In this document: in pieces, positions 10,123 through 20,888 of the stretch | Position numbering within the stretch: the stretch's first letter is position 1 | Layout: each line of letters opens with the position of its first letter | DNA from: Diaporthe sp. PMI_573 | Taxonomy: Eukaryota; Ascomycota; Sordariomycetes; Diaporthales; Diaporthaceae | NCBI GenBank assembly: GCA_021399435.1 | Contig: JAJTUP010000100.1 | Location: forward strand, 62,001 to 126,000 | Direction: 5' to 3' | Length of the DNA stretch: 64,000 nt | Notes under the pieces: model-generated | The model's database searches: none | Told to the model about the DNA's origin: nothing | Seen by the model: the letters and a program-made list of their open reading frames with translations, nothing else | Program-made: the position numbers and the translations under genes

Positions 10123-11343
10123 TTAAAACTGATCCTCGCCCCATCCTAGATGGCGGTTGACCTCGTTCATTGCATTTACCCCAGCCCTGAAGAGGTTCAC
10201 TGCTCCATCGACTGTTGAATGACCGGCGTTGAATGTTGGGTCCGCGCCATCGGCTGCGATCAAATCCTGCTGATCCAGAACACCCTGCCTCTTTGACAAA
10301 ACTGCCTTCGTGATGGGCCTTGCCCACATATTGTACCACTGATCCTCAGTGAGCGAAACATACCTCTTGCGACCTTCGGAATCTACCCGTGAAAAGTGCC
10401 ACTCTGCGCTAACAATCTCGAATCTCTTGGTCCGGAAGTATAGATAGGGCCACGAAAGCAACCACAGCATGCTAATGCAGAAAAAGACAAATATCCACTT
10501 GGTCAGTCTCCACTGGTTCGTCCGGCATTTGTTCCAGATCTGGACATTGTGGTCCTGTACTGGAAACGACACCTGGAGGTGTCCTCTGTAATTCATCCTC
10601 CTTATCAGGGCCTCGAGCTGTTCCCGAAGCCGAGCCTGGTCGAAGCCCACCATTCTTCGCCTCAGCGAAAACGACTTCAACCCGGCATGTGAGGCGACAT
10701 ACAGGTGGCACCACTGCGTCAAGTTCGGCTTGTCGACGGCGCCCAGTTCGATGTTGCCCTTGGCTTTGGGCGCGCGACGCGGAAAGATGGTACCGCGCTT
10801 GGCTTTGTCGCCATTCTCAACAGTGCGGAGCTCGGACCAGGCATGTCTGTTGGTTGCGTCGGCAAAGAGATAAGGCGTGAGGTCGACCTTGACGTCGAAG
10901 TCGGTAATGCTTTTGTTCTCCTTCTTCCCATCGCGGCCGCTGCGCCGCTCGCGGTGGTAACCATAGACGCGTACGAATGGACGTGGAGGGACAGCTGCCC
11001 AGCTACGGACACAGGCCTCCAGCAGGTCTGGGTCGGAATCTAGGTCGGCCGACAGAAAGTAGGCAGCTTGTTCATCGCGGGTGAAGGGCTGCAGGTCCGA
11101 AGATGAAGGATAGCCAGGCAGAGTGGCGTCAGATAGTAGAGGGGCAGTCTGGGCGGTGCTTGCGCTTGCGCTTGCCTCGGCGACCTCGTCGTATATTGGG
11201 GGCAGGTCGTGGTCGTGACCATGGCCTTGTGCGGCGGTGAGCAGGCTCGGTTCGTCCGTATCGCGATACCGGTCGCCAGGTTGCGTGTGCAGAGAGAGGG
11301 CGTCGGGATCCGGCGGCGCGCTTGGCAGGGTGGGCTTTCCCAT
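10123..11343 (-). CDS. Conserved fungal one-TM membrane protein, PPxY motif
   Basis: Single-exon 406-aa protein. The first 90 residues are low in complexity and contain LPPIYDE (about residues 47-53), a PPxY motif of the kind bound by Nedd4/Rsp5-type ubiquitin ligases. A folded region follows, with FVRVYGYHRERR (about 123-134), DFDVKVDLTPYLF (about 148-160) and an Arg-rich stretch near 228-250. One strong membrane segment, WIFVFFCISMLWLLSWPYLYF (about 283-303), comes next, then about 100 residues rich in aromatic and charged residues. Similar proteins are common in Pezizomycotina and often carry misleading transporter names; I see no ATP-binding or transporter motif. A role as a membrane adaptor is possible but only inferred from the PPxY. 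The gene is divergent from nmt1 over 436 bp. Confidence 0.75.
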   Translation of the reverse strand: MGKPTLPSAPPDPDALSLHTQPGDRYRDTDEPSLLTAAQGHGHDHDLPPIYDEVAEASASASTAQTAPLLSDATLPGYPSSSDLQPFTRDEQAAYFLSADLDSDPDLLEACVRSWAAVPPRPFVRVYGYHRERRSGRDGKKENKSITDFDVKVDLTPYLFADATNRHAWSELRTVENGDKAKRGTIFPRRAPKAKGNIELGAVDKPNLTQWCHLYVASHAGLKSFSLRRRMVGFDQARLREQLEALIRRMNYRGHLQVSFPVQDHNVQIWNKCRTNQWRLTKWIFVFFCISMLWLLSWPYLYFRTKRFEIVSAEWHFSRVDSEGRKRYVSLTEDQWYNMWARPITKAVLSKRQGVLDQQDLIAADGADPTFNAGHSTVDGAVNLFRAGVNAMNEVNRHLGWGEDQF

Positions 11344-11779
11344 TGCTTATTGTCTGCTGTGTGTGGTTTGGCTGAAGGTCCAGGGAGATGATAGATTGGT
11401 GCTAGCCCACATGTGACTGAAAGGTGTGTCTAGGAGGAGATGAGGGCAAACATCCTTGAGTATGCCTGCGATCTCCATTTGTCCTAGTAGACTATCACCT
11501 GCGCAAGCCCCAGCCAATTGCCTGCCAGTCAGTCCAGCCAAAGCATCCTGGCAAACGCTGGCAGCCTCCTGGTGGGGTCGGCCGGTCTCAAATGGCCCAA
11601 CTCCCAAGCTAGGTAACCCGCCCCACTGCAGCCCCTCCTGGGATTGCCTGCTTGCCTGCCTGGCCTGGCCTCGCCACGTCCATCTCAAGTAGCCTCAAGG
11701 CCTCCTCTCACCTTGCAGCTTCTCCAAACCACCCCACCCAAGAACAGGTGCACCCCGTGCCACATTACACCGGGGAAAG
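11344..11779. promoter_or_regulatory. Divergent promoter, membrane protein/nmt1
   Basis: 436-bp region between two divergent start codons, so it must contain both core promoters. It has runs of TGCCTGCC-like sequence around 11645-11670 and ends in a C/A-rich leader before the nmt1 ATG. No specific factor site can be named with confidence. Confidence 0.55.
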
Positions 11780-13665
11780 ATGTCGGGCACAGAGTCCAAG
11801 GAGGCCGGTGCAGGCAGCGCAGCAGCAGAGAATGCGACGGGGCCAGACAAGGGCAAGCAGCCTGCTGTAGCTGGTGCGGAAGAGGAGGTCGCTGACGTCC
11901 CGGACGACGACCCCGACGACCAGGAGGAGGGCGAGGGCGAGGGCCAGGGCGAGGGCGCGGCGGGATCATCGGGCAAGAAGAAGAAGAAGTCGAAAAGGAA
12001 GAAGGTCAAGGCTGCCTTGACCGGAAAGCCAGACGACCAGATGGCCCAGGTGAAATCCGTGCTCGACAAGCTGCCCCAGCACGACCTCCAGGACTTGATC
12101 TCGCGAAACCCGGCGCTCCTCAAAGACTACAACGGCGATTCCGCAAAGGCTGCAGAGGCCTTCAAGAAGCTCTCTCTCGACGAGGTCATGACTGGTCTGG
12201 CCCTGAGCGGGAAGAATGCAAAGGACATGGCAAGCTACAAGTTCTGGAAAACACAGCCCGTGCCCCGCTTCGACGAGGAGATGCCCAAGGACTTCGAGGA
12301 AGGCCCCCTAAAGATCCAGACCGTCGACGACGTCCCCAAGGACGCACCGAAGCTCGGGATCGAGGGCTTCGAGTGGGTCACCATGGACCTGACAAACGAC
12401 GACGAGATCAAGGAGGTCTACCAGTTGCTGAACGGCCACTACGTCGAGGACGACGAGTCCATGTTCCGTTTTAACTACGGAACTGCAATCCTCAAATGGT
12501 GAGTTGCGAAAAACGCCGAGCCACGGACGAGACACACGAGCATGAGCACCAGCGCTGATCGCTTCTCAACCAACCACAGGGCCCTCATGTCCCCAGGCTG
12601 GTCCCCAGAGTGGCACGTCGGCATCCGCGACTGCCGCCTGCCCACCAAGAAGCCCCTTGTTGCCTTCATATCCGCCGTGCCCGTCAATTTGCGCGTGCGA
12701 AAGAACATCGTCCGCACCTCGGAGGTCAACTTCCTCTGCGTGCACAAGAAGCTGCGCAACAAGCGCCTTACTCCAATCCTCATCAAAGAGGTCACGCGTC
12801 GCTCTAACCTGCAGGAGATATGGCAGGGCGTTTACACCGCTGGCATCGTGCTTCCCAAGCCCGTCAGTACCTGCCGGTACTACCACCGGGCGCTGGACTG
12901 GAAGAAGCTATATGACATTGGTTTCAGCCCACTCCCACCAAACAGCAAGCCCGAGTGGCAGATCCGCAAGTACACGCTGCCAGAGAAGACAGCCATCAAA
13001 GGCTTGAGGGAGATGACGGGAAATGATGTCCCGGCGGTGCACAAGTTAATGAAGAACTATGTTGATCGGTTCGATATGGCCCCTGAATGGGATGAGGGCG
13101 AGGTGGCGCACTGGCTTCTGCAGCCAAGAGGCGACGGCGACGAGCAGGTCGTATGGTCATATGTGGTCGAGGTAAGCTATACCCACAGACACACACTCCC
13201 ACGCTCACGCATCGGCTCATAAAATAAATCACTCCCTATTCCTTCGCTGACTGGCTTTTGCAGGATGAGGACCACAAGATTACGGACTTCTTCTCTTTCT
13301 ACAACCTAGAGTCCACAGTTATCAACAACCCCCGACACAAGGTTGTCCGAGTCGCTTACCTCTTCTACTACGGCACTGAGGTTGGCCTTACCGCGCCCTT
13401 CAACAAAGCCGCCACGAAAGAGCGCCTGAACGAGCTTATCCATGACGCGTTGATCCTTGCCAAGAGGGCGAAATTCGACGTCTTCAACGCGCTGTCGCTC
13501 ATGGACAACACATTATTCCTCGAACAGCAGAAGTTTGGCCCAGGCGATGGGCAACTTCATTACTATCTGTTCAACTACCGCGCGAAACCCATTACCGGCG
13601 GTATCGACAACCAGAACAGGGCAGATGAGGACCACCTGAGCGGGGTCGGGTTTGTAATGCTCTAG
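11780..13665 (+). CDS. nmt1: Glycylpeptide N-tetradecanoyltransferase (N-myristoyltransferase)
   Basis: Transfers myristate from myristoyl-CoA to N-terminal glycines of proteins such as ARF GTPases and G-alpha subunits, in the cytosol and on ribosomes. Three exons: 11780-12498, 12580-13171 and 13264-13665, with introns of 81 and 92 nt (GTGAGT...CACAG and GTAAGC...TGCAG). The phases agree and give 570 aa. The N-terminus is acidic and then strongly basic ([11 protein letters not shown], about residues 65-75), as in other NMTs, where it aids ribosome binding. Family blocks visible are [20 protein letters not shown], the acyl-CoA segment [50 protein letters not shown] and the C-terminal GVGFVML. 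The terminal carboxylate acts as catalytic base in this family, and the ML end is conserved. Essential gene in fungi. Confidence 0.97.
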
Positions 13666-13876
13666 AACAGGGAACTACTGCGAGGAGGCAGTGGCCCCGA
13701 CCCGAGCTGCTCTCTACATACGCACCAGGCCTAGAGCATTGACAGGACACGCTAATTAAATATTCATCAGACTGAATGTGCTAGCGCAGGTAGCGCACAT
13801 CCGGCGGCGCACATGTGTGTTGTGCTCTGTCGTGAATTGTCGACAGAAGATGGACCGGTTTGTCCCGGGCCTCGCC

Positions 13877-15219
13877 TCATCCTGTTGGCCCTGGCCTCCC
13901 ATCCAACCTCTCCCCCTTGCATACTCTCTCTTCTATGAGCTCATGGAACCAGGAGGTACGCTCCAAGGCGGGCACATGCCCCATATCTGGTCTGATAATG
14001 CCCATCAGCCCGGGCCCTTCTTTGCCCCCGAGAAATTCCAGCAACTTCCTCCCGTGGGGAATAGAGATCATCCTGTCAGCCTCCCCGTGCAGGACAAGAA
14101 TCCGGTCACGCCCGACCTTGTCGGCCATCCGCCCGAGCTGCTCCCTGCTCTTGTGATGCCAACCTGCGGCAATAAGTTGGAGGAGGAACCCCTTCGTAGT
14201 GAACCCCTCGGCGTCGAGGCGCTTGTGCATCTCTCCTGCCACAAACCTCTCGTAGTTGGTGTTGAAATGCAAATACTCGCCTTGACCGCCTTGGCCGCCA
14301 GGCGGGAGGACCTTTGGTGTCAAGCTGGGGTCCGGCAAGTGAATATCGTCCGTCCCCATGAGATAAGGCAGTGGAAACATATTTGCTGCGCCACTCCTAA
14401 CACTGGCCTCCAGACTCTTCGGAACTAACATTTGTGCGCGCTGAACCATGTTTTCCCAGAACGTGGTTGTGTTTTCGATGGCGGCGGCCGTACACAGCAG
14501 ATTGAGCGTGCTGATGTGCCCCGGCACAAGGCACGCAACCTCTTGTGCGATCATGCCGCCCATGGAGATTCCCAGCACGTGTAGTGTCCGCTCCGGCCCT
14601 TGCTGGGTGTGCAATGACTGAGGAGAGAGCACGCGCGGCGGTAGCCAGCCGATGTGCTCGAGGACCTCGATCGCATCCTTTGCCATCTCGCTGGTTGAAT
14701 AGCGCATGAGCGGTTTATCAGAGCCACCCATGCCGCGGTTGTCGATAGTGAGCACAGAGTATTTGTCGCCGTGTTCGTGACCAAAGTGTAGAGTCTGTCG
14801 CTGCCAGGCCGACTGGAACGAGCCTAAGCCCATTAAGAACTACGGACAGCGGCTTCAGCATTTCAAGGATGCTCATAGGTAGCATGAAGCGCCTTTAATC
14901 GTGAGGGAAGATGTGAAGGCACGGAGTGGGTGTCAGGCGAGCACATACAACCATCTTGAGGGGCCCATGACCATGCATCGCCCATGAGATCCTCAGAGGA
15001 CCACCGCGACCTTCGGCCACGGGCAAGAGGCCGGCGCGCGTGGGCTCCAGGTGCCAGGTCGCTGTGGGAAAGGCCGGATGCTTCATGACATCTGAGACGA
15101 GGGGGAGTTGGTTCCTGTAGGGGCCATCTCAGTCATGCGAGGTGTTCAACGGGCGGTGTTGAGGACCTCATCTGCAAAGAGAGGGAAGCTCACCACAGGT
15201 CTTCCTCCGACGCCGCCAT
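13877..15219 (-). CDS. Alpha/beta-fold hydrolase, 384 aa
   Basis: Three exons: 15194-15219 (start MAASEEDLW), 14949-15114 and 13877-14839, with introns of 79 nt (15115-15193) and 109 nt (14840-14948). All phases fit and the joins give WHLEPTRAGLLPVAEGRGGP and, across intron 2, LKMVFLMGLGSFQSAWQRQT. This GLG...W block is the oxyanion-side motif. DNRGMGGSDKP follows, the nucleophile elbow is GISMGG, the acid is in HGEADRMI and the histidine in DMGHVPALE. These give a complete catalytic triad. Fungal relatives are soluble hydrolases of unknown substrate. The 26-nt first exon is easily missed by gene finders; a shorter start at 15086 would lose about 20 residues. The gene is convergent with nmt1, with only 211 bp between the stop codons. 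Confidence 0.85.
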
Positions 15220-16182
15220 GATGTCCGGTCCAACGTGGCGTGAGTGTTTTAGACGAACGATATGGAGGTGATGTGGAAGGGCAGGTCAACAGGCCTCGTA
15301 CGGTGCGGGAACGTGTCGAAGAATACTGCTTCGTGCTATCTTTGAACCGTGACCGGGAACTCGACGCCTGGGTCTCAGGCAAGGCAGGGCCCACTAGGAC
15401 GTGGATCGACCAATCTCGTTCGCTCATGCGATATTGTTCACGATCATGCTCTGAATTGCTCGAAATGTACGTGTCGCCAGTGATGGTTGAGGCATGGGAT
15501 GACGTCGGCTTATTTAGCCTCGGCTCCGGCTGAGGCCCACATGTCCGTTGGGCCGTTGTTTCTACAACTTGGGCTGTCAGAGACCCATGAATGCGTATCT
15601 TGAATTATGCAGTACCTGCTTACCTTTGTAGGCATGTATGGTCCACTCTTGCGGAGTCCATCTTGGCGGCAGGGTTCGGCGGACCACTCGAGCTGGATTC
15701 TAACATTATACAGATGCAGTGCGCTCGCTGTCAAAGTGACCCTGTCTTTCCCTATATTGCCAATATTAGACCCACATGCAGTGCTCCTCGTCGCGAATGC
15801 GTCTTTTCCCCATGTCTCGGCAATGGTAGACATGAAGGAGCCCCAGACCGCTCACGCCAGATTGGGATCCCAGGAGCAGGTACACACCAACATCTTGTTC
15901 GCCTCCAGGGTGTCATATATCATCATGACGTATATCCGCTCATTTGCAGTGAAAAATATAGGGAGAGTGCAGAGCAATGAGCACCTGTCACGCCCCCTTC
16001 GCCCCCTAGAGGTGTCTCATGGCACGGGTATGTAGTTCCATTCAAAATTCTTGACTATGATCACACTGATAGACAGATGACACCGAACGCCTGCTGCTGC
16101 TGCTAAAACCACACCATGTTTTTCCAACCCGGGGAGAAGAGAGTGGACAAGTAGGAAGAGAACCCTGGACCCTGTGGACTAT
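15220..16182. other. Intergenic between hydrolase and pal1
   Basis: 963 bp between two minus-strand genes. It should hold the hydrolase promoter and the pal1 3' untranslated region. Overlapping plus-strand frames of 97-142 codons have no protein-like features and differ in frame, so I leave them out. Confidence 0.45.
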
Positions 16183-17064
16183 TTACCTTCGCCGCAGGCT
16201 GCCGACCCGCCGCTTTAAACCGTCGACAAAGTCCCTCGGGCGACTCGAGCTGGCTGCAGCACTGCTGCTCCGCTGTCGGACCAAGACAGCGGGCTGCCCA
16301 GGGTCCTTCCCCTTGTCGTCGCTGCCACCACGAGGTCGCTGGGGAAGCATCTCATACTCGCCCCGTCTCTCGCGAACAGACTGAGACCGTGCAATACCCT
16401 CCTTGGCCCGCCGTTCCCGGTCCATGGTGAAGCCGGGCTCCCCCTTCCCCTTGAGGTCGTCGGGATGGTATTTCTGCATTCCGCAATCAGCACAGAGACC
16501 TCAACACGACGCTGGCCCCGTGGTTGTCGTCGAAGTTTGGGGGGGTGTGTGGGGGTGGGGGGTTTCAAGGAAGAAGACGAGGCTTACCACTCCGGGCCAT
16601 TGCTTGTAGGGACCACCGCCGGCGTGAGGATCCCTGAGCATATCGGTACTGTACTCGTAGTCCATGAGCTCGCCGTTGAGGGCTCGCTCGCCGGGGGGCA
16701 CGCTGGCGGTGGCGTCGAGCGGCCTGCCCTTCAGAAGTGCATCGAGCTTTGCCTCGCGAGGGGTAGCTTTCCAGGCGGCCTTGTTTCCCTCCTTAACAGC
16801 AGCAACAGGGGAGAATTTTGAGTTGAGGTTGAAGGATCTCATGGTGGCATCGTAGGGCCCGCCGTGGTGGTAGGGCCCACCGAAAGGGCTGGTGTCAAGC
16901 CTGTCGATGGTGTCTGCGACGTACTTCCTGGGTTTCGGGCGGCGGTGGGCGCGGTCCGACTTTGAGCGGCGCAGGCTGCTGTCGTAGGAGGGCGGAGCGT
17001 CTAGCAGAGACATGCTTCTGGCGGGCGCGGCAGACGACGGATACGGGCGATGGGGTTGGCACAA
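16183..17064 (-). CDS. pal1: Pal1 family cell morphology protein
   Basis: Two exons, 16588-17064 and 16473-16183, separated by a 114-nt intron (GTAAGC...TGCAG); both are whole codons and give 255 aa. The Pal1 core is clear: KYVADTIDRLDTSPFGGPYH, then HHGGPYDAT, FSPVAAVKEGNKAAWKATP, DALLKGRPLDATASVPPGE, YEYSTDMLRD, YKQWPG and KYHPDDLKGKGEPGF. Pal1 is a cortical, membrane-associated protein at growth zones and endocytic sites that keeps cells cylindrical in fission yeast. The C-terminus is basic and serine-rich. A second in-frame methionine at 17010 (MSLLDAPPSYD) may be the real start, since MSLLDxPPSYxxS resembles the usual beginning; that would give 237 aa. The gene is divergent from usb1. 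Confidence 0.88.
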
Positions 17065-17646
17065 CAGCAGATGGGCAAGAGGGGATGAGGGTGACTGCGA
17101 CGCGATATGCTATATGCTATATGGAAGTGGGCTGGCTGGCCAGCTGCCTCGCAGTCCCCGGGTGATATGAGCAGGAAACAGCATTGCGTAATAACTGGCT
17201 GCCCAGGCTGGCTGTGAGGCAAGTGACGTATCCCACGCGCACAGCAGGTGTGAACCGTAAGACAAAACACTGGCACCGCAGAAGGTGGAATCCCGAGCCT
17301 GCCGTTCCAGGGCCCAGACCTCAGGGTCGGGTACGAGCCCGACGTCATGCTCATCAGCAAGCCCAGCCTGCCGCACAGGGCATGACAGCCCTACCCGGGC
17401 TGCCTGGGCCCCCCTGGCCCCCCTGCCTGCATTGCCGCAGCTGCCCTCTTGCTGAGCTGGCCCCGCTGACAGGGCTCATCCCTTCCAAAAAGACTTTGGG
17501 CTTGTGGACTGCCAAGGGATGAAGGTAGCGAGCGACCTGTTCTTGGTTCATCCCATATCTCGGCCCCAGCTCCGACGCTGCGGCAGTCAGCACAGCAATC
17601 AGACGCAGACATCGTGGCCGTTGCCGTGGCCGTGGCCGTGGCCGTC
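17065..17646. promoter_or_regulatory. Divergent promoter, pal1/usb1
   Basis: 582 bp between the divergent pal1 and usb1 start codons. The last 35 bases are a (CCGTGG)n-like run that directly precedes the usb1 ATG. Specific control sites cannot be named. Confidence 0.5.
17611..17646 (+). repeat. CCGTGG hexamer repeat before usb1 start
   Basis: About five to six imperfect units of GTGGCC/CCGTGG directly before ATG at 17647. In the usb1 frame it would encode Ala-Val repeats from an upstream in-frame ATG at 17614, which is why I prefer the downstream start. Confidence 0.75.
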
Positions 17647-18714
17647 ATGGCACTCGTCGACTACTCGTCCTCCGACCCGGGCTCTGGTCCTGGGTCCCCA
17701 TCCGAATCGGAATCCGAATCTGGCCCAGCTCATGAATCCGGACATGCGCATGAGCAGAACCACCAGCCCGAGCCTCGACACCATCCAACCAAGACGACAA
17801 GGTCGGCATCAACTACGGCCACCTCGCCGCACGCTCTGGATGCCGCCAGCGCACAAGCATCTGCCCAGCCCAACCAGCCGCCAGCCTCGAGCGCCTTGCC
17901 GCCCTTGCCGCCCTCGTTCCACGACCTCTACGCCTCTACCGTGCGTACCGCAACCGCGGACTTGCCCAGCTTGCACCAGGGCAGGAGGCGCATCATCCCT
18001 CACAAGGACGGCAACTGGCCCAGCCACGTCTACATCGAGTGGCACCCCTCCTCCTCCCAGCACCAGCTCCTCCAGTCGCTCCTCGCCGCCCTCGCCCGGG
18101 ATCTTGGCCACCTGCTCACCCGACATGGCCTGGCCGGCTTCCTGACCTCGGAACTGGGCGCCCCCTTGCCCCTACACGTGAGCCTGTCCCGCCCTTTTGT
18201 TCTGCGTACACACGACAAGGATGCCTTTCTCGATCGCCTTGTCCGGGACACCGCGCGGTGCAGTGTGCCCGCCTTCGCCCTGGCCTGTTACGACCTGGCC
18301 TGGCACCACAGCCCGGACTCGGAGCGCTCCTTTCTTGTCCTGCGCATACGCGGCCTGAGCGGGTGCAACGACGAGCTATCGGCCCTGCTGCGGAATTGCA
18401 ACCGTCTCGTGTCATCCTACGGCCAGCCGGAGCTCTACGCCACCAGAGGGTCCGGCCACGACGCAAGCAGTTGCGTCAGTGACGCCTTCCACGTCTCCCT
18501 CGCGTGGTCCTTCACCGCGCCGACGGCTGAGCTGAGCCAGAGGACAGCTGACGTCTTTGCGCGCCCCGAGTTCCGTGACGCCATCCTTTCGCACATCAGC
18601 ATTCCCGTCGACGGGATCAAGGTCAAGATCGGGAACGTTGTGACAAACGTCGCCCTGCCAGAAACAGGGGGGAGGGGCGGCAGCCGGAGCGGAAAGGGGC
18701 TTTTCTCTATCTGA
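17647..18714 (+). CDS. usb1: U6 snRNA phosphodiesterase Usb1
   Basis: 3'-5' exonuclease of the 2H phosphoesterase superfamily that trims the oligo(U) tail of U6 snRNA in the nucleus and leaves a modified 3' end. The two HxS motifs that form the active site are present: HVSLSRP (H177, S179 counted from this start) and FHVSLAW (H282, S284). The stretch NWPSHVYIEWHPS before the first motif is also characteristic. The N-terminal 90 residues are Ser/Pro/Glu-rich and disordered. I chose the ATG at 17647 because MALVDYSSSD resembles other fungal Usb1 starts; an upstream in-frame ATG at 17614 only adds Ala-Val repeats. There are no introns; 355 aa. It ends in KVKIGNVVTNVAL plus a Gly/Ser-rich tail, and is convergent with ero1. 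Confidence 0.92.
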   Translation: MALVDYSSSDPGSGPGSPSESESESGPAHESGHAHEQNHQPEPRHHPTKTTRSASTTATSPHALDAASAQASAQPNQPPASSALPPLPPSFHDLYASTVRTATADLPSLHQGRRRIIPHKDGNWPSHVYIEWHPSSSQHQLLQSLLAALARDLGHLLTRHGLAGFLTSELGAPLPLHVSLSRPFVLRTHDKDAFLDRLVRDTARCSVPAFALACYDLAWHHSPDSERSFLVLRIRGLSGCNDELSALLRNCNRLVSSYGQPELYATRGSGHDASSCVSDAFHVSLAWSFTAPTAELSQRTADVFARPEFRDAILSHISIPVDGIKVKIGNVVTNVALPETGGRGGSRSGKGLFSI

Positions 18715-19220
18715 GCTGATTCACCACGCTCCTTGTTTGGATACCCGCGGGCGTCCTCCAACGGCACACTACTGGCGACGGGTATGTTACCTTACCATCT
18801 CTCTACCGGCTCCCCTAAACGTGGGTCACACCGGGTAGGTCGCTCGCCCGATGCACTGCCCGTGTGGCACACAATACGGCGCATTGAGTTGGGCACGCAA
18901 TCTGCTGTTGACAATGCTGTTGCTTCTCATGCTGCTGCTGCTGCTGCTGCTGGGTATTGTCCTCCTATGTGTCCCTATACCTGACACATCCCTGATGGGT
19001 CTTTGCGCTCCCTCCCCCTTGCCCTATAGCTCGTCTGCCTCCCGCCAGTCTATCGAGGGCCCACCTGCCTTCCTCCAAGCGAGCCTCCAGTGCCGCGGCG
19101 TGACCGGAAGGCCAACGTAGTTCTGCCACAGGTACCGGGTCTCCTGTTTAACAAACAACCATCTGCTTGAGGGTCAGCACGGACTCCGAGCCTTGACCCC
19201 GGGGGGGAGGGGGGCGTCAC
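18715..19220. other. Intergenic, convergent usb1/ero1 3' ends
   Basis: 506 bp between two stop codons. It contains a CTG trinucleotide run (about seven units, 18931-18954) and otherwise nothing recognisable. Confidence 0.5.
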
Positions 19221-20888
19221 TCACATCAACGCTGGCAACTCCGCCCAGCTCCTGAAAATTGACCTGAGCGCCTGTTTGACACTGCGAAACTCCTGTTGGA
19301 GCAAAGTGCCCAACCCAGGTGACTGGTTCTCTTTCTTGTCTGTCTTCTCGACAACCACGTGACGCGGCTTCTTCATCCGGTCCGATATTATAACCTTGGT
19401 CCCGTCGGCCTCCCTCTCAGGCGCCTCTGTCTCTTTCATTTCCAGCTCTGCAGCCATCGATCTAAACTTTTGTATCGAATCCAGACTTGAGGTCAGTCGC
19501 GCATACGTGTTGAACAGCGCCACCAGCTCCGTCCGTTTAAGAATCGGGATGTCGTCGCTGTCATTGTCGAACTCGAAGAGGACCTTCAGCGCCGTGCCGT
19601 ACCCCGCTGTCTGCAGCTTGCCCCATAACCGGCACTTGTCGCACCCGACGCAGTCCATCAGACGGCTCACATTGCGGAACCGGTTCTTGAAATCCTCCTT
19701 GAGAGAAGGGCCCTCGCCGTTCTTGAACATCAGGCTCTCGTCAAAGATCTCCGGGACGGACGAGGAAGCCTGCGTCACTGCGAGGACCTTGCTCTTTGTT
19801 CTGGCGTCTTGATCTGGGTCGCCCGTGCAGAAGGTGTAGTCCTGGAGGTGAGGGCCCAGCTTTGCAATTGCGCGAGTGAGCAGGGCATAGTTGAAGTACA
19901 AATTGCTGATACGCTCGGGGAAGTTGTGAAGCCGATGCAGGTAGCATTGCAGGTTGGGCTGCCACTGGCCTGTGGTCTGGTTCATCCAATCCCAGCAGAG
20001 GTGCGTGCTAATGCTGGTGTGCATCCCAGACACGACCCTGTAGAATACTCGCTTCTCGACACATTCGTCCTCCGCTTCAAGACCGGTGTTCGCAACGAAG
20101 GGCGTGTTGGGTCTCTGCTCGCGGTGTTCCTCAAGCAGCTGTTGACGGCCGGCGGCCTCCATGACATGCTTGAAGTCTAGCGCAGCTGGGCCGTGTACCG
20201 GCGAAGACTGGCCCAGCGCAGCAGTGTGAGGGAACGAGCTCCTCTGGAAGCAGTTTTCCCGGTAGATGGCGTTCCAGACCTGTTGCGCGCCCATGCCCGC
20301 GTAGCCAGTGAACCTCTCAGGATTCTGGAGCAGTGAGACGTAGTCGCCCTTTGACGAGGCGGATTCGTCCTCCGGAACACAGTAGTCGCGCTCGTCGCAC
20401 TCGTCGTCGTACTCGACCACACAGCTTTCCCCGACATCCTCGCCGAGCTTTCCCTGGAGCGGTCGCTCAGGGCAGTCCCGCTGTGTAGTCCTGCCCGGGT
20501 GTTTCGCCAGAGGGCCTTCCAGCTTGCCGAGCTCGTGAGCCCGCCACACCTCGGGTATGTCCTCCTCGTTGTCAAGGGTCTGCACGGCACAGGCGATGTT
20601 GCCGCACATGCCATCCTCGTCATTCCAGAACGGGCATGTCTTGTGGAATAGGTTGAGTCGATAGTGGGAGAAGAAGTCGGTCGAGTGAGTCAGGTCCTCG
20701 ACGGCTGGTCTGACCTTGCGGTTCAGGTCCTCGAGCGTAGAATAAGACGCGCAGGCGTCGGAGACGATGGTCTTGGGTGATATCTGGTGAGGTTGGGAAG
20801 CATTAGAGATTAATAATCGATATGTCGGAGGCGCTGCTGTTACCAGCCAGCAGGCCAGGAGTGGTAGAAATGCATACTGCGCAGTCAT
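19221..20888 (-). CDS. ero1: Endoplasmic reticulum thiol oxidase Ero1
   Basis: FAD-dependent oxidase of the ER lumen that reoxidises protein disulfide isomerase and passes electrons to oxygen. I chose the ATG at 20888 (555 aa) because it begins directly with a signal peptide (MTAQYAFLPLLACWLVTAA); an upstream in-frame ATG at 20933 would add 15 residues before it. The shuttle pair is C95/C100 in MCGNIACAV, and the active-site and structural cysteines are C413, C416 and C419 in CVGCDKCRLWGKLQTAGYG. Other family blocks are FFSHYRLNLF, GPLAKHPG, YVSLLQNPERFTGYAG, VWNAIYRENCF, SGMHTSISTHLCWDW and ISNLYFNYALLTRAIAKL. There are no introns. The region after residue 500 is charged. Induction by the unfolded protein response is known for the family, but I could not point to a UPR element upstream. 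Confidence 0.97.
   Translation of the reverse strand: MTAQYAFLPLLACWLVTAAPPTYRLLISNASQPHQISPKTIVSDACASYSTLEDLNRKVRPAVEDLTHSTDFFSHYRLNLFHKTCPFWNDEDGMCGNIACAVQTLDNEEDIPEVWRAHELGKLEGPLAKHPGRTTQRDCPERPLQGKLGEDVGESCVVEYDDECDERDYCVPEDESASSKGDYVSLLQNPERFTGYAGMGAQQVWNAIYRENCFQRSSFPHTAALGQSSPVHGPAALDFKHVMEAAGRQQLLEEHREQRPNTPFVANTGLEAEDECVEKRVFYRVVSGMHTSISTHLCWDWMNQTTGQWQPNLQCYLHRLHNFPERISNLYFNYALLTRAIAKLGPHLQDYTFCTGDPDQDARTKSKVLAVTQASSSVPEIFDESLMFKNGEGPSLKEDFKNRFRNVSRLMDCVGCDKCRLWGKLQTAGYGTALKVLFEFDNDSDDIPILKRTELVALFNTYARLTSSLDSIQKFRSMAAELEMKETEAPEREADGTKVIISDRMKKPRHVVVEKTDKKENQSPGLGTLLQQEFRSVKQALRSIFRSWAELPALM

Noticed and set aside
13778..14428. 216-codon plus-strand frame
   Set aside because: Antisense shadow of the alpha/beta hydrolase coding region.
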